6,706 nt of DNA, taken from assembly GCA_030754715.1 (NCBI GenBank), contig JASLZV010000103.1:1-6706 (forward strand), written 5' to 3'. The first letter of the stretch is position 1, and each line of letters starts with the position of its first letter. A model generated the notes under the pieces. That model made no database searches and was not told where the DNA came from. It was given only the letters and a program-made list of their open reading frames with translations. Made by a program: the position numbers and the translations under genes. Origin of the DNA: Phycisphaerae bacterium. Lineage in GTDB: Bacteria > Planctomycetota > Phycisphaerae > SM23-33. Below are positions 1-5,525 of this stretch, one piece after another.

Positions 1-685
1 CGGGGTGTGAGGATTGGTCCAAGGGTAGGGGCAAGGGGACGGCTGGCTGAGAGGATGCGGCGGATGGTTGGGAGGGCAACAGCAGAGGCTGGGAGGTGGA
101 GGAGGTGTGGGTGTATAGACATAATTTCTTGCTCGACAGTATCTTACGGCAATATAATTGCGTAGCCGCCCCGGCGTAGCGGTTGATTAGATCCCTGCTC
201 GGCACCTCTGGATGCATCTGCCTGAGGCGCGACACGCGTGTGGGGCCAGCGTGGTAGGCCGCAAGAACCAGGTATGGTTCTCCGTCAAACCGCTCCGCCA
301 ACATCCGCAGGTAGGCCGTTCCGATGCTGATGTTGTACTCCGGATCGAACAGATCGCCCTTGGGCTGGCCTGAGGCCTTTAGCACGTCGGTTTCGGCTGC
401 CGGCATGATTTGCATGAGGCCCTTGGCGTTCTTGGGTGAGACCGCGCGAGGTCGGCCGCTGCTCTCGGCTAGAATGACGTCGAAGACGAGGTCCATCGGC
501 AAGGCGTTTTTGTGTGCGTACCGGCGAATTAGGGGCAGATGGGCGTCCATGCGACTAGCCGCCTTGCGTTGTTGCTGCCATCGGGCCAGAGGGAGGTAGA
601 CCCATACCGTTGCCGCAAAGACAACGGCGACGGCGGCCGCGCCGAGGAAGGTCCAAAGCCAAAATCTGCGGTACGGTTCACGCAT
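1..685 (-). CDS. Membrane-anchored lytic transglycosylase (SLT domain), 3' end beyond window
   Basis: Lytic transglycosylases cleave the MurNAc-GlcNAc bond of peptidoglycan, forming 1,6-anhydroMurNAc. Seen: 228 codons are open from the ATG at 685 to the left edge without a stop. Residues 8-31 form a hydrophobic segment (FWLWTFLGAAAVAVVF...), a probable N-terminal membrane anchor that puts the enzyme on the periplasmic side. The SLT fold spans about 50-185: AESSGRP with the likely catalytic Glu74, GLMQIMP at 89-95, DPEYNISIGTAYL at 114-126, AAYHAGPTRV at 142-151 and RYAGAATQLYCRKIL at 169-183. The usual YNAG motif reads YHAG here. After residue 185 comes a Ser/Pro/Leu-rich, low-complexity tail that is still open at the edge. 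An in-frame TAG lies 36 nt upstream, so ATG 685 is the only ATG available; its Shine-Dalgarno is weak. It lies 99 bp downstream of parB on the same strand. The family is secure; the exact subfamily and physiological role are not. Confidence 0.88.
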   Translation of the reverse strand, partial: MREPYRRFWLWTFLGAAAVAVVFAATVWVYLPLARWQQQRKAASRMDAHLPLIRRYAHKNALPMDLVFDVILAESSGRPRAVSPKNAKGLMQIMPAAETDVLKASGQPKGDLFDPEYNISIGTAYLRMLAERFDGEPYLVLAAYHAGPTRVSRLRQMHPEVPSRDLINRYAGAATQLYCRKILSSKKLCLYTHTSSTSQPLLLPSQPSAASSQPAVPLPLPLDQSSHP

Positions 686-765
686 TGGGATCCGCCGGTG
701 GCGATACTTTTGCGTGGTCTACCTTGCAGCTGGGTCGAGACTCCCGCGGGGGAATCTGCCAGCCG

Positions 766-784
766 ACGCCCAGCGGCCGGGCGT
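766..784 (-). terminator. GC-rich hairpin just after parB (possible weak terminator or mRNA 3' stabiliser)
   Basis: Read on the minus strand, ACGCCC and GGGCGT pair around a GGCCGCT centre. This gives six Watson-Crick pairs plus one possible G-U closing pair, starting directly after the parB stop codon. No T-tract follows, so it is not a standard intrinsic terminator. It could slow polymerase or protect the parB message before the transglycosylase gene. The structure is seen in the sequence; the function is a guess. Confidence 0.3.
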
Positions 785-1786
785 TCAACTTTCGGCCGCA
801 AGCCCCAGTGCGGCGGTGATTCGGTCGAAGTCGTCCAAGCTGTAGAATTCAATGGTAATCTTGCCGGTGTGCTTGGCCCGCCCGGTGTGAATAATCACGC
901 GCGTCCCGATGGTGTGGGTAAGCCGCTCTTCCAGGTCGAGGACGTATGGTGGCTTGGAGCGGCTGCGGGCAGTGGGTGCTTCAGGTTTGTCACCGCGCTG
1001 CTCTGCAGCCAGGAGGGCCTCCAGTTGGCGGACCGACAGTCCTCGCTCAGCAGCCTTGCCGGCCAGGGCCAGTTGCTTTTTTGGCTGGTCGGTCAGGGCG
1101 GCAAGTACTTTTGCGTGGCCGAAGGTCAGTCGGCCGGCTGCCAGTAGTTGCTGCACGTGGTCTGGTAAGTCTAGTATTCGCAGATAGTTAGCGATTGTGG
1201 TGCGGGGCTCGCCCATGCGTTCGGCCGCCTGAGCCTGGGTCAAGGAAAAGCGATCGAGGTAATCTCGATAGGACCTGGCACGATCGAGGGGGTTGAGGTC
1301 GGTGCGTTGGATATTTTCGATGAGTGCCCATTCGAGTATTTGGTTGGCCTCAGCGTTGCGGATGGCGCACGGGACGGTGTGAAGCCCCGCCTGGCGGGCG
1401 GCGCGCAGGCGGCGTTCACCAGCGACTAGGATGTAAGGCTTGTCGGCTTGGGCATCAATGGTGGGGGTGACCAGGAGAGGCTGAAGGACGCCCTGCTGAG
1501 AAACGGATGCCGTCAGTTCGGCCAGTTCATCGCTGTTGAAGTCGCGCCGCGGCTGGTAGGGATTTGGCGCGATGTCGTCGATGGGGACTTCAAGTGGCGG
1601 GCTGTCGGGCGCTGGTTGCGATTGCAGGCCGGCTGGCAGCCGAGGGGCTGCGGTGACGGGTACCTGGATAGGCGTGCGGCCTGTAGGTGCATCCTCAGCA
1701 GTGGAAACGGTCGAGTTCTTGATGAGGCTGGCGAGCCCCCTACCGAGGCGGCGTTTGGGATGAGCGGAGTGGGTTTTTTCGGCCAT
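785..1786 (-). CDS. parB: Chromosome-partitioning protein ParB (Spo0J family)
   Basis: ParB is a CTP-dependent DNA clamp that loads at parS, spreads over nearby DNA, and drives origin segregation with ParA and SMC. Seen in 333 aa: LGRGLASLI at 14-22 is the N-terminal motif that contacts ParA. A Pro/Ala-rich linker follows to about 65. The ParB N-terminal CTPase domain is at about 66-165, with VAGERRLRAARQAG at 121-134 and ENIQRTDLNPL at 157-167, the two conserved nucleotide-binding boxes. A helix-turn-helix region lies at about 181-208 (SLTQAQAAERMGEPRTTIANYL). The C-terminal dimerisation domain is at about 278-333. The length is slightly above the usual 280-310 because of the linker. The start is fixed by a strong AAAGGAGG six bases upstream. 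Two parS sites lie 170-220 bp upstream. No parA is adjacent, although the ParA-contact motif is intact, so a ParA encoded elsewhere is expected. Identification is secure. Confidence 0.97.
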   Translation of the reverse strand: MAEKTHSAHPKRRLGRGLASLIKNSTVSTAEDAPTGRTPIQVPVTAAPRLPAGLQSQPAPDSPPLEVPIDDIAPNPYQPRRDFNSDELAELTASVSQQGVLQPLLVTPTIDAQADKPYILVAGERRLRAARQAGLHTVPCAIRNAEANQILEWALIENIQRTDLNPLDRARSYRDYLDRFSLTQAQAAERMGEPRTTIANYLRILDLPDHVQQLLAAGRLTFGHAKVLAALTDQPKKQLALAGKAAERGLSVRQLEALLAAEQRGDKPEAPTARSRSKPPYVLDLEERLTHTIGTRVIIHTGRAKHTGKITIEFYSLDDFDRITAALGLAAES

Positions 1787-1792
1787 CTTGGG

Positions 1793-1800
1793 CCTCCTTT
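1793..1800 (-). promoter_or_regulatory. parB ribosome binding site
   Basis: On the minus strand the sequence reads AAAGGAGG, a near-perfect Shine-Dalgarno, with a six-base spacer to the ATG at 1786. It settles the parB start codon. Confidence 0.85.
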
Positions 1801-1807
1801 CCCATCG

Positions 1808-1829
1808 GGACGTTATGCTTGGAACGTCC
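1808..1829. promoter_or_regulatory. Inverted repeat in the parB leader (possible operator or 5' UTR hairpin)
   Basis: GGACGTT and AACGTCC are perfect 7-bp inverted arms separated by eight bases. The element begins 22 bp upstream of the parB start codon, just outside the Shine-Dalgarno. It could be a dimeric repressor site or an mRNA stem-loop affecting parB expression. Only the symmetry is observed; no family-specific operator was recognised. Confidence 0.4.
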
Positions 1830-1849
1830 TTGTTTCGTCTCCTTTAAGG

Positions 1850-1877
1850 AATACAGCGAAGCGGGCGGTGGTTGCAA
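1850..1877 (-). promoter_or_regulatory. Candidate sigma70-type promoter for parB
   Basis: Read on the minus strand, TTGCAA (1877-1872) and TGTATT (1855-1850) are separated by 16 bp. Each matches the -35 and -10 consensus at four of six positions. The placement gives a leader of roughly 55-60 nt containing the 1808-1829 inverted repeat, and the parS pair lies just upstream. The match is weak, and other promoters, including read-through from asnB, remain possible. Confidence 0.28.
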
Positions 1878-1953
1878 GGGATTTCTTTGTGGTCTGTCGG
1901 AAGTTTTCGGACAACAGGCGACAAGGGTGCGTTTTGCTGGAATGTGGGGCAGG

Positions 1954-1969
1954 TGTTCCACGTGGAACA
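1954..1969. promoter_or_regulatory. parS: parS site 1 (ParB-binding centromere-like palindrome)
   Basis: TGTTCCACGTGGAACA is a perfect 16-bp palindrome. It matches the widely conserved bacterial parS pattern TGTTNCACGTGNAACA. It lies about 175 bp upstream of the parB start, between asnB and parB. ParB dimers are expected to load here. The location next to parB also makes autoregulation possible. Confidence 0.93.
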
Positions 1970-1991
1970 TGTGCGTAGCCGCTGGCTGGCT

Positions 1992-2007
1992 TGTTCCACG
2001 TGGAACA
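1992..2007. promoter_or_regulatory. parS: parS site 2 (identical to site 1)
   Basis: This is a second perfect copy of TGTTCCACGTGGAACA. Its centre is 38 bp from that of site 1, with unrelated flanking bases. Two identical palindromes so close together next to parB are very unlikely by chance. They support a real ParB loading zone. Confidence 0.93.
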
Positions 2008-2059
2008 TTCCTCCGGCGGACTTGTGGGAATGTGGGGTGAAAGGGTATCAACCGCCTTT

Positions 2060-3943
2060 TCAGACGGATCGGCGACCCAGCCACCGGGCGAGGACCAGCA
2101 GGGCCCATAGCCGGTGGCTGTGGTCGCCGCGACGGGTGACATGGTCATTGATGAGCCCCGCCAATGCCTCCGGGCGGAAGATGCCCCGGGCTGCCAGGGC
2201 GGGGTCCAGCAGCGTTTCCTTCAAGTCGTCCAGTAACTCGTTCCGCAGCCAATTACCAAGGGGGACGGCAAAGCCTCTCTTGGGCCGACGAAACACATCC
2301 GTGGGCAGCATGTCCGCAAAGGCATCCCGCAGGATCGCCTTGCCCCGACGGCCGCGGATCTTGAGACCGTCGGGGAGAGAAAGACCCAGTGAAACCAGGC
2401 GATGATCCAGGAATGGGGCTCGCAGTTCCAGCGAACATGCCATGGAGGCTGTGTCCGTTTTGACCAGCAGGTCGTTCGGGAGATATGTCAGGAGATCGTG
2501 CCGTTGCGCGCGGGCAACCTCGCTGTCCAAATCCGTGCCTTCATATAGGTCGTAGAACCATGCAGCCGGGGCGTTGGGGTCGATACCGGCGAGAAATTCG
2601 TCGCTCAACAGACGAGGCAGATCCTGTGGCCGAAAGAGGCACCGATACATAAGATATTGTTTAGCAAAGGGATACGGTAATCCATCTGAAAAACGGATGA
2701 ACCGTCTGAGGCGATTCCGCTCGTCATGAGGCGCAACGAGGCGTAGTGCGGCGGCAGCCAGGCGAGAGGCCATGTACATTCCCGGTCGCATCGCGGCGGC
2801 TAGGTGCATTGCGCGATGGCGATCGTAGCCGGCGAAGACCTCGTCGCCGCCATCGCCGACAAGCGCGACGGTGACGTGGCGCCGTGCCTCGCGGCAGATC
2901 AGGTATGTAGGCAGGGCGCTGGAGTCGGCGAAGGGCTCATCATACTGCGCGATGATTGTGTCAACGGCATCGGTGACGTCCGGTCTTACCGACAGTTCGG
3001 TGTGGTCAGTGTTGCAGTGGGCGGCGACCCGGCGGGCGGCACGGCGTTCATCGAAGACGGCAGAGTCGAAACCAGCGGTGAAAGTCTTGAGGCCGCCGGT
3101 TCGGCCGGCGGCGTGTGACATAATGGCTGTGATGATCGCGGAGTCCACGCCGCCGCTCAGCAGGACGCCCAAAGGTACGTCGGCTATCATGTGCGATTGA
3201 ACCGCCGACGTTACGGCTTTCCGCACGGCGTCAACCGCATCGTCGTGATTGACGGGCGAAGCGCCCGGGGCGACCTGCCAATAGCCCTGGGGTGAGGGGA
3301 AATAGTCGCTGACCATCAAGAAGTGAGCGGGCGAAAGTTTGCGGATACCTCGCCAGACCGAGGCGGGTGATGAGACATAACCAATTGTGAGGTAAAGACT
3401 TAAAGAAGCTTCCTCAACTGCTGTATCGACGCGTGGGTGGGCCAAGAGTGCCTTGGCCTCGCTTGCAAAGACGATACGGTCATCCAGTGGCGCGTACCAC
3501 AGCGGCTTTTGACCGAGGCGATCACGGGCGAGAAAAAGGGATCCCGCGGCGCGGTCGTAGATCGCAAAGGCGAACATGCCGTCGAGGAAGGTGAGCATCC
3601 CTGGTCCGTGGCGGCGGTAGAGGTGCAGAAGAATCTCGGTGTCGCCTTGCGTGTGGAAGCTGGCGCCGTCAGCGGTCAGGTCGCGGCGAAGTTGCTGGAA
3701 GTTGTAGATTTCGCCGTTGAACGCGACGGTAAGGTGGCCATCGTCGCTGGACATTGGCTGGTGGGATTCGGCTATGTCGATGACGCTAAGGCGGTGGACG
3801 GCCAAGGCGCAGCGGTTGTCGTGCGAGAGGAACGAGCCGGTCTCGTCGGGCCCACGATGTCTCAGGTGCCCGCCCATGTTCCTGGTGAGTTCGAGGTCGG
3901 CGCGGGCGGCTGGGTAGCAAAACTCTCCTGCGAATCCGCACAT
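2060..3943 (-). CDS. asnB: Asparagine synthase (glutamine-hydrolysing), AsnB-type amidotransferase
   Basis: Class II amidotransferase that hydrolyses glutamine and transfers ammonia to an adenylated carboxylate, normally aspartate to asparagine. Seen in 627 aa: Cys2 (MCGFAGEF) is the N-terminal nucleophile exposed when Met is removed. The glutaminase domain spans about 2-215, with HRGPDE at 29-34, FNGEIYNF at 75-82 and GDTE at 100-103. The synthetase domain spans about 235-620, with the ATP loop SGGVDS at 263-268, YDEPFADSSALPTY at 334-347, GDGGDEVFAGYDRH at 363-376, YLPNDLLVKTD at 487-497 and KRGFAVPLGNWLR at 555-567. The reading frame stays open 100 codons further upstream, but the start must be ATG 3943 because Cys2 has to be N-terminal. 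No clear Shine-Dalgarno precedes it. All catalytic motifs are intact. The roughly 630-residue length also fits homologues in polysaccharide or exosortase loci, so the acceptor might not be aspartate. It is divergent from the 4058 gene. Confidence 0.95.
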   Translation of the reverse strand: MCGFAGEFCYPAARADLELTRNMGGHLRHRGPDETGSFLSHDNRCALAVHRLSVIDIAESHQPMSSDDGHLTVAFNGEIYNFQQLRRDLTADGASFHTQGDTEILLHLYRRHGPGMLTFLDGMFAFAIYDRAAGSLFLARDRLGQKPLWYAPLDDRIVFASEAKALLAHPRVDTAVEEASLSLYLTIGYVSSPASVWRGIRKLSPAHFLMVSDYFPSPQGYWQVAPGASPVNHDDAVDAVRKAVTSAVQSHMIADVPLGVLLSGGVDSAIITAIMSHAAGRTGGLKTFTAGFDSAVFDERRAARRVAAHCNTDHTELSVRPDVTDAVDTIIAQYDEPFADSSALPTYLICREARRHVTVALVGDGGDEVFAGYDRHRAMHLAAAMRPGMYMASRLAAAALRLVAPHDERNRLRRFIRFSDGLPYPFAKQYLMYRCLFRPQDLPRLLSDEFLAGIDPNAPAAWFYDLYEGTDLDSEVARAQRHDLLTYLPNDLLVKTDTASMACSLELRAPFLDHRLVSLGLSLPDGLKIRGRRGKAILRDAFADMLPTDVFRRPKRGFAVPLGNWLRNELLDDLKETLLDPALAARGIFRPEALAGLINDHVTRRGDHSHRLWALLVLARWLGRRSV

Positions 3944-4057
3944 GCGGGCATTGTAGTCTGTTGCAAGGTTGGTTGCAGCGCTTGAGTTGCCAGAGAACGG
4001 GTATACACTGTGTGGTTGGCTGCAAAGGTTAATCGACGCGTGTCGGGAGGATAGTGT
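3944..4057. promoter_or_regulatory. Divergent intergenic region, asnB / dUTPase-like gene
   Basis: These 114 bp must carry the promoters for both divergent genes. It contains an imperfect direct repeat, GGTTGGTTGCAG at 3967-3978 and GGTTGGCTGCAA at 4014-4025 (10 of 12 identical). The AT-rich palindrome GTATAC lies at 4001-4006, giving a -10-like TATACA on plus and TATACC on minus. No -35 box with correct spacing was convincing on either strand. The individual promoter positions therefore remain open. Confidence 0.45.
4046..4050 (+). promoter_or_regulatory. Ribosome binding site of the dUTPase-like gene
   Basis: GGAGG sits seven bases before ATG 4058. An in-frame TAG at 4052-4054 excludes any earlier start. 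Confidence 0.8.
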
Positions 4058-4513
4058 ATGGCCGACAGTGAAATCAGATCGTTGGAAGACATCTGGCCGC
4101 TGCAAGCGAACTTGAATAAGCGGGCGGGTTTCGACACAGCCGCCCTGGGTCGGCAGTTGGCCGGGAATGAGGGGGGCGAGATTCGCTCGCAGGTGGGCAG
4201 GGCGCTGAAGAATTACATCGACGCTCTGGCGGCTGAGTGCCACGAGCTACAGGAGTGCCTCAGCTGGAAGCACTGGTACCGGGAGGCGAAGGAGGGCCGG
4301 CAGTACGAACTCCATGACGTCCAGAACGCACGCGTCGAGGCGACGGACATGCTGTTTTTCTGGATAAGCATCTGTCAACTGCTGGGCATGGGTCCGGATG
4401 ACGTGTATCGCCTGTATGCCAAGAAACTCGGCATCAATCTCAAACGGCAGGATGAAGGTCGCTCCCAGGGCGAGCACGCCGATCACGAGGACGAAAACCG
4501 CGGCGTGGTCTAG
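4058..4513 (+). CDS. dUTPase-like all-alpha NTP pyrophosphatase (dimeric dUTPase superfamily)
   Basis: The protein probably hydrolyses a (deoxy)nucleoside triphosphate to the monophosphate and pyrophosphate in the cytoplasm, as dimeric dUTPases and related MazG-type enzymes do. Seen in 151 aa: the metal-binding pattern of the family appears as E60-C-H-E63 followed by LQECLSWKHW at 64-73. A second helix carries E94-A-T-D97 in ARVEATDMLFFW at 91-102. The C-terminal signature Y120-AKKLGIN-LKRQ resembles the family's YxxKxxxNxxRQ. The last 20 residues are a charged, probably disordered tail (DEGRSQGEHADHEDENRG). Start and Shine-Dalgarno are clear. It is divergent from asnB and 78 bp upstream of the methyltransferase, perhaps in one transcript. 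The superfamily call rests on motif order rather than a database match. Substrate (dUTP, dCTP or other) is undetermined, and an automated pipeline might leave it as hypothetical. Confidence 0.75.
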   Translation: MADSEIRSLEDIWPLQANLNKRAGFDTAALGRQLAGNEGGEIRSQVGRALKNYIDALAAECHELQECLSWKHWYREAKEGRQYELHDVQNARVEATDMLFFWISICQLLGMGPDDVYRLYAKKLGINLKRQDEGRSQGEHADHEDENRGVV

Positions 4514-4591
4514 TTGGCCCGGATGCAAGGGGTGCCATGGGCCTGGGTGGTGAGTAAGGGATGGTTTTTTGCACGCTAGGGATGAAGGCGG

Positions 4592-5485
4592 ATGAACATT
4601 GACGGGAAGGGAACAAGCGGTGCCGCCGGGTGGGCTGAAAAACCACCGAAACGCGCCGCGCGATCTTTTGAGCAGATAAGGGAGCACTATCTACTTGAGC
4701 GGGAACTGGCCGACCGACTGCGCAATTCCACTAAGGAAGAAAGAGGGCGCCTGTACGGGAGCGTTTATGAGGAACTTTTTCGCCGCGTGCCGCACCACCC
4801 GATGCTGACGCGGCGGGCCGATGCCGAGAGCAGACGGGCGGAGACCCGGCGGCATGTGCGCCTGCTGGCCGGCTGGTTCAATTCACAATCCGTGGTTATG
4901 GAGATAGGGCCGGGCGATTGCAGCTTGGCGCTGGCGATGGCCGAACGCGTGAAGAAGGTGTATGCGATCGACGTGTCCCGCGAATTGGCAGACAAGGCAG
5001 CTGGGATACACGAGGCGGGAAACCTGGATTTGGTTGTATCGGACGGGTGCAATATCGACGTCCCCCCAAACACGGTGGATCTGGCCTACAGCAACCAGGT
5101 CCTGGAGCATCTGCACCCGGACGATGCGACCGGTCACTTGCGGAATGTGTCAAGGGCCCTTGTGGCCGGGGGAGCGTACTTTTGTTCGACCCCCAACCGT
5201 ATTGGCGGCCCACACGATGTTTCCAAATATTTTGACAGGCAGGCCGCGGGATTTCACCTCAAGGAATACACCCGCAGAGAGTTGATAAGACAATTTCGGG
5301 AAGACGGTTTTTCCCGCGTGATGATATATCTGGACCTCAGAGGGCGGCGGGTGCGTTTTCCGGCGTGGGTGATTGTGGTCCTTGAGAGGTGTCTTGGTGT
5401 ATTGCCGTTCAAGGCGGCGAGGGGGATGGCCCGATGCCTGCCGCTGCGGATTTTCGTTAACGCGTGGGTTGTCGCCGTGAAATAG
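4592..5485 (+). CDS. Class I SAM-dependent methyltransferase
   Basis: The protein transfers a methyl group from S-adenosylmethionine; the acceptor is unknown. Seen in 297 aa: a Rossmann-type core spans about 88-245. Motif I is VVMEIGPGDCSLALAMA at 101-117. The acidic residue after strand 2 is D127 (YAIDVS), and D152 (VSDG) is a likely adenine-contact residue. DLAYSNQVLEHLHPDDA lies at 163-179, and LVAGGAYFCSTPNR at 190-203 is the post-motif strand. Before the core is an approximately 85-residue helical, charged region (FEQIREHYLLERELADRLRN..., RVPHHPMLTRR). It resembles the leader of methyltransferases found near polysaccharide biosynthesis genes. The C-terminus (255-297) is hydrophobic and basic and may touch the membrane. 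An in-frame TGA nine bases upstream fixes ATG 4592 as the first start; the Shine-Dalgarno is weak. It may be co-transcribed with the dUTPase-like gene. A glycan, lipid or small-molecule acceptor is an inference only. Confidence 0.88.
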   Translation: MNIDGKGTSGAAGWAEKPPKRAARSFEQIREHYLLERELADRLRNSTKEERGRLYGSVYEELFRRVPHHPMLTRRADAESRRAETRRHVRLLAGWFNSQSVVMEIGPGDCSLALAMAERVKKVYAIDVSRELADKAAGIHEAGNLDLVVSDGCNIDVPPNTVDLAYSNQVLEHLHPDDATGHLRNVSRALVAGGAYFCSTPNRIGGPHDVSKYFDRQAAGFHLKEYTRRELIRQFREDGFSRVMIYLDLRGRRVRFPAWVIVVLERCLGVLPFKAARGMARCLPLRIFVNAWVVAVK

Positions 5486-5525
5486 GTTGCGATGGATTCT
5501 TGTCGAGTCACGGACGTGGCCGAAG

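Larger units (their letters stand above)
1939..2037. repeat. 11-bp direct repeat bracketing the parS pair
   Basis: GGAATGTGGGG occurs at 1939-1949 and again at 2027-2037, 88 bp apart in the same orientation. One copy lies on each side of the two parS sites. The feature spans both copies and the segment between them. It may be a by-product of a local duplication or a binding site for another factor. It does not match a DnaA box. Confidence 0.45.

Noticed and set aside
539..1147. Plus-strand 202-codon open frame across parB and the transglycosylase start
   Set aside because: It is antisense to two convincingly coding genes, shows no family motif and has a composition typical of a GC-rich shadow frame.
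1154..1159. Third parS-like CACGTG core inside parB
   Set aside because: Only the central six bases and a few flanking ones match; the outer arms TGTTC/GAACA are missing.
2027..2037. TGTGGG-type repeats as DnaA boxes of an origin
   Set aside because: They differ from TTATNCACA at several positions, and no AT-rich unwinding region is present.
2038..2062. Hairpin at the asnB stop codon
   Set aside because: The TGAAAGG/CCTTTTCA arms pair only with a bulge and a 10-base loop, and no T-tract follows. Too weak to call a terminator.
1813..2148. Possible small gene or parA remnant between asnB and parB on the minus strand
   Set aside because: The translation overlaps the asnB end in another frame, has no Walker motif, and covers the parS and leader elements, which explain the gap better.
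3437..3985. Plus-strand 182-codon open frame
   Set aside because: Antisense to the asnB glutaminase domain, whose motifs are intact; no recognisable protein features.
3944..4243. 100-codon N-terminal extension of asnB
   Set aside because: The frame is open but antisense to the 4058 gene, and the catalytic Cys must directly follow the initiator Met at 3943.
4516..4570. Intrinsic terminator after the dUTPase-like gene
   Set aside because: GGCCC/GGGCC pair across a long loop, and the T6 run at 4565-4570 is more than 20 bases away, so the geometry is wrong.
4247..4687. Minus-strand 146-codon open frame
   Set aside because: Antisense to the dUTPase-like and methyltransferase genes and the gap between them; no motif.
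5507..5520. Terminator hairpin between the convergent methyltransferase and nth genes
   Set aside because: GTCAC-GGAC-GTGGC gives a stem of only five pairs, one of them G-U, with no T-tract.
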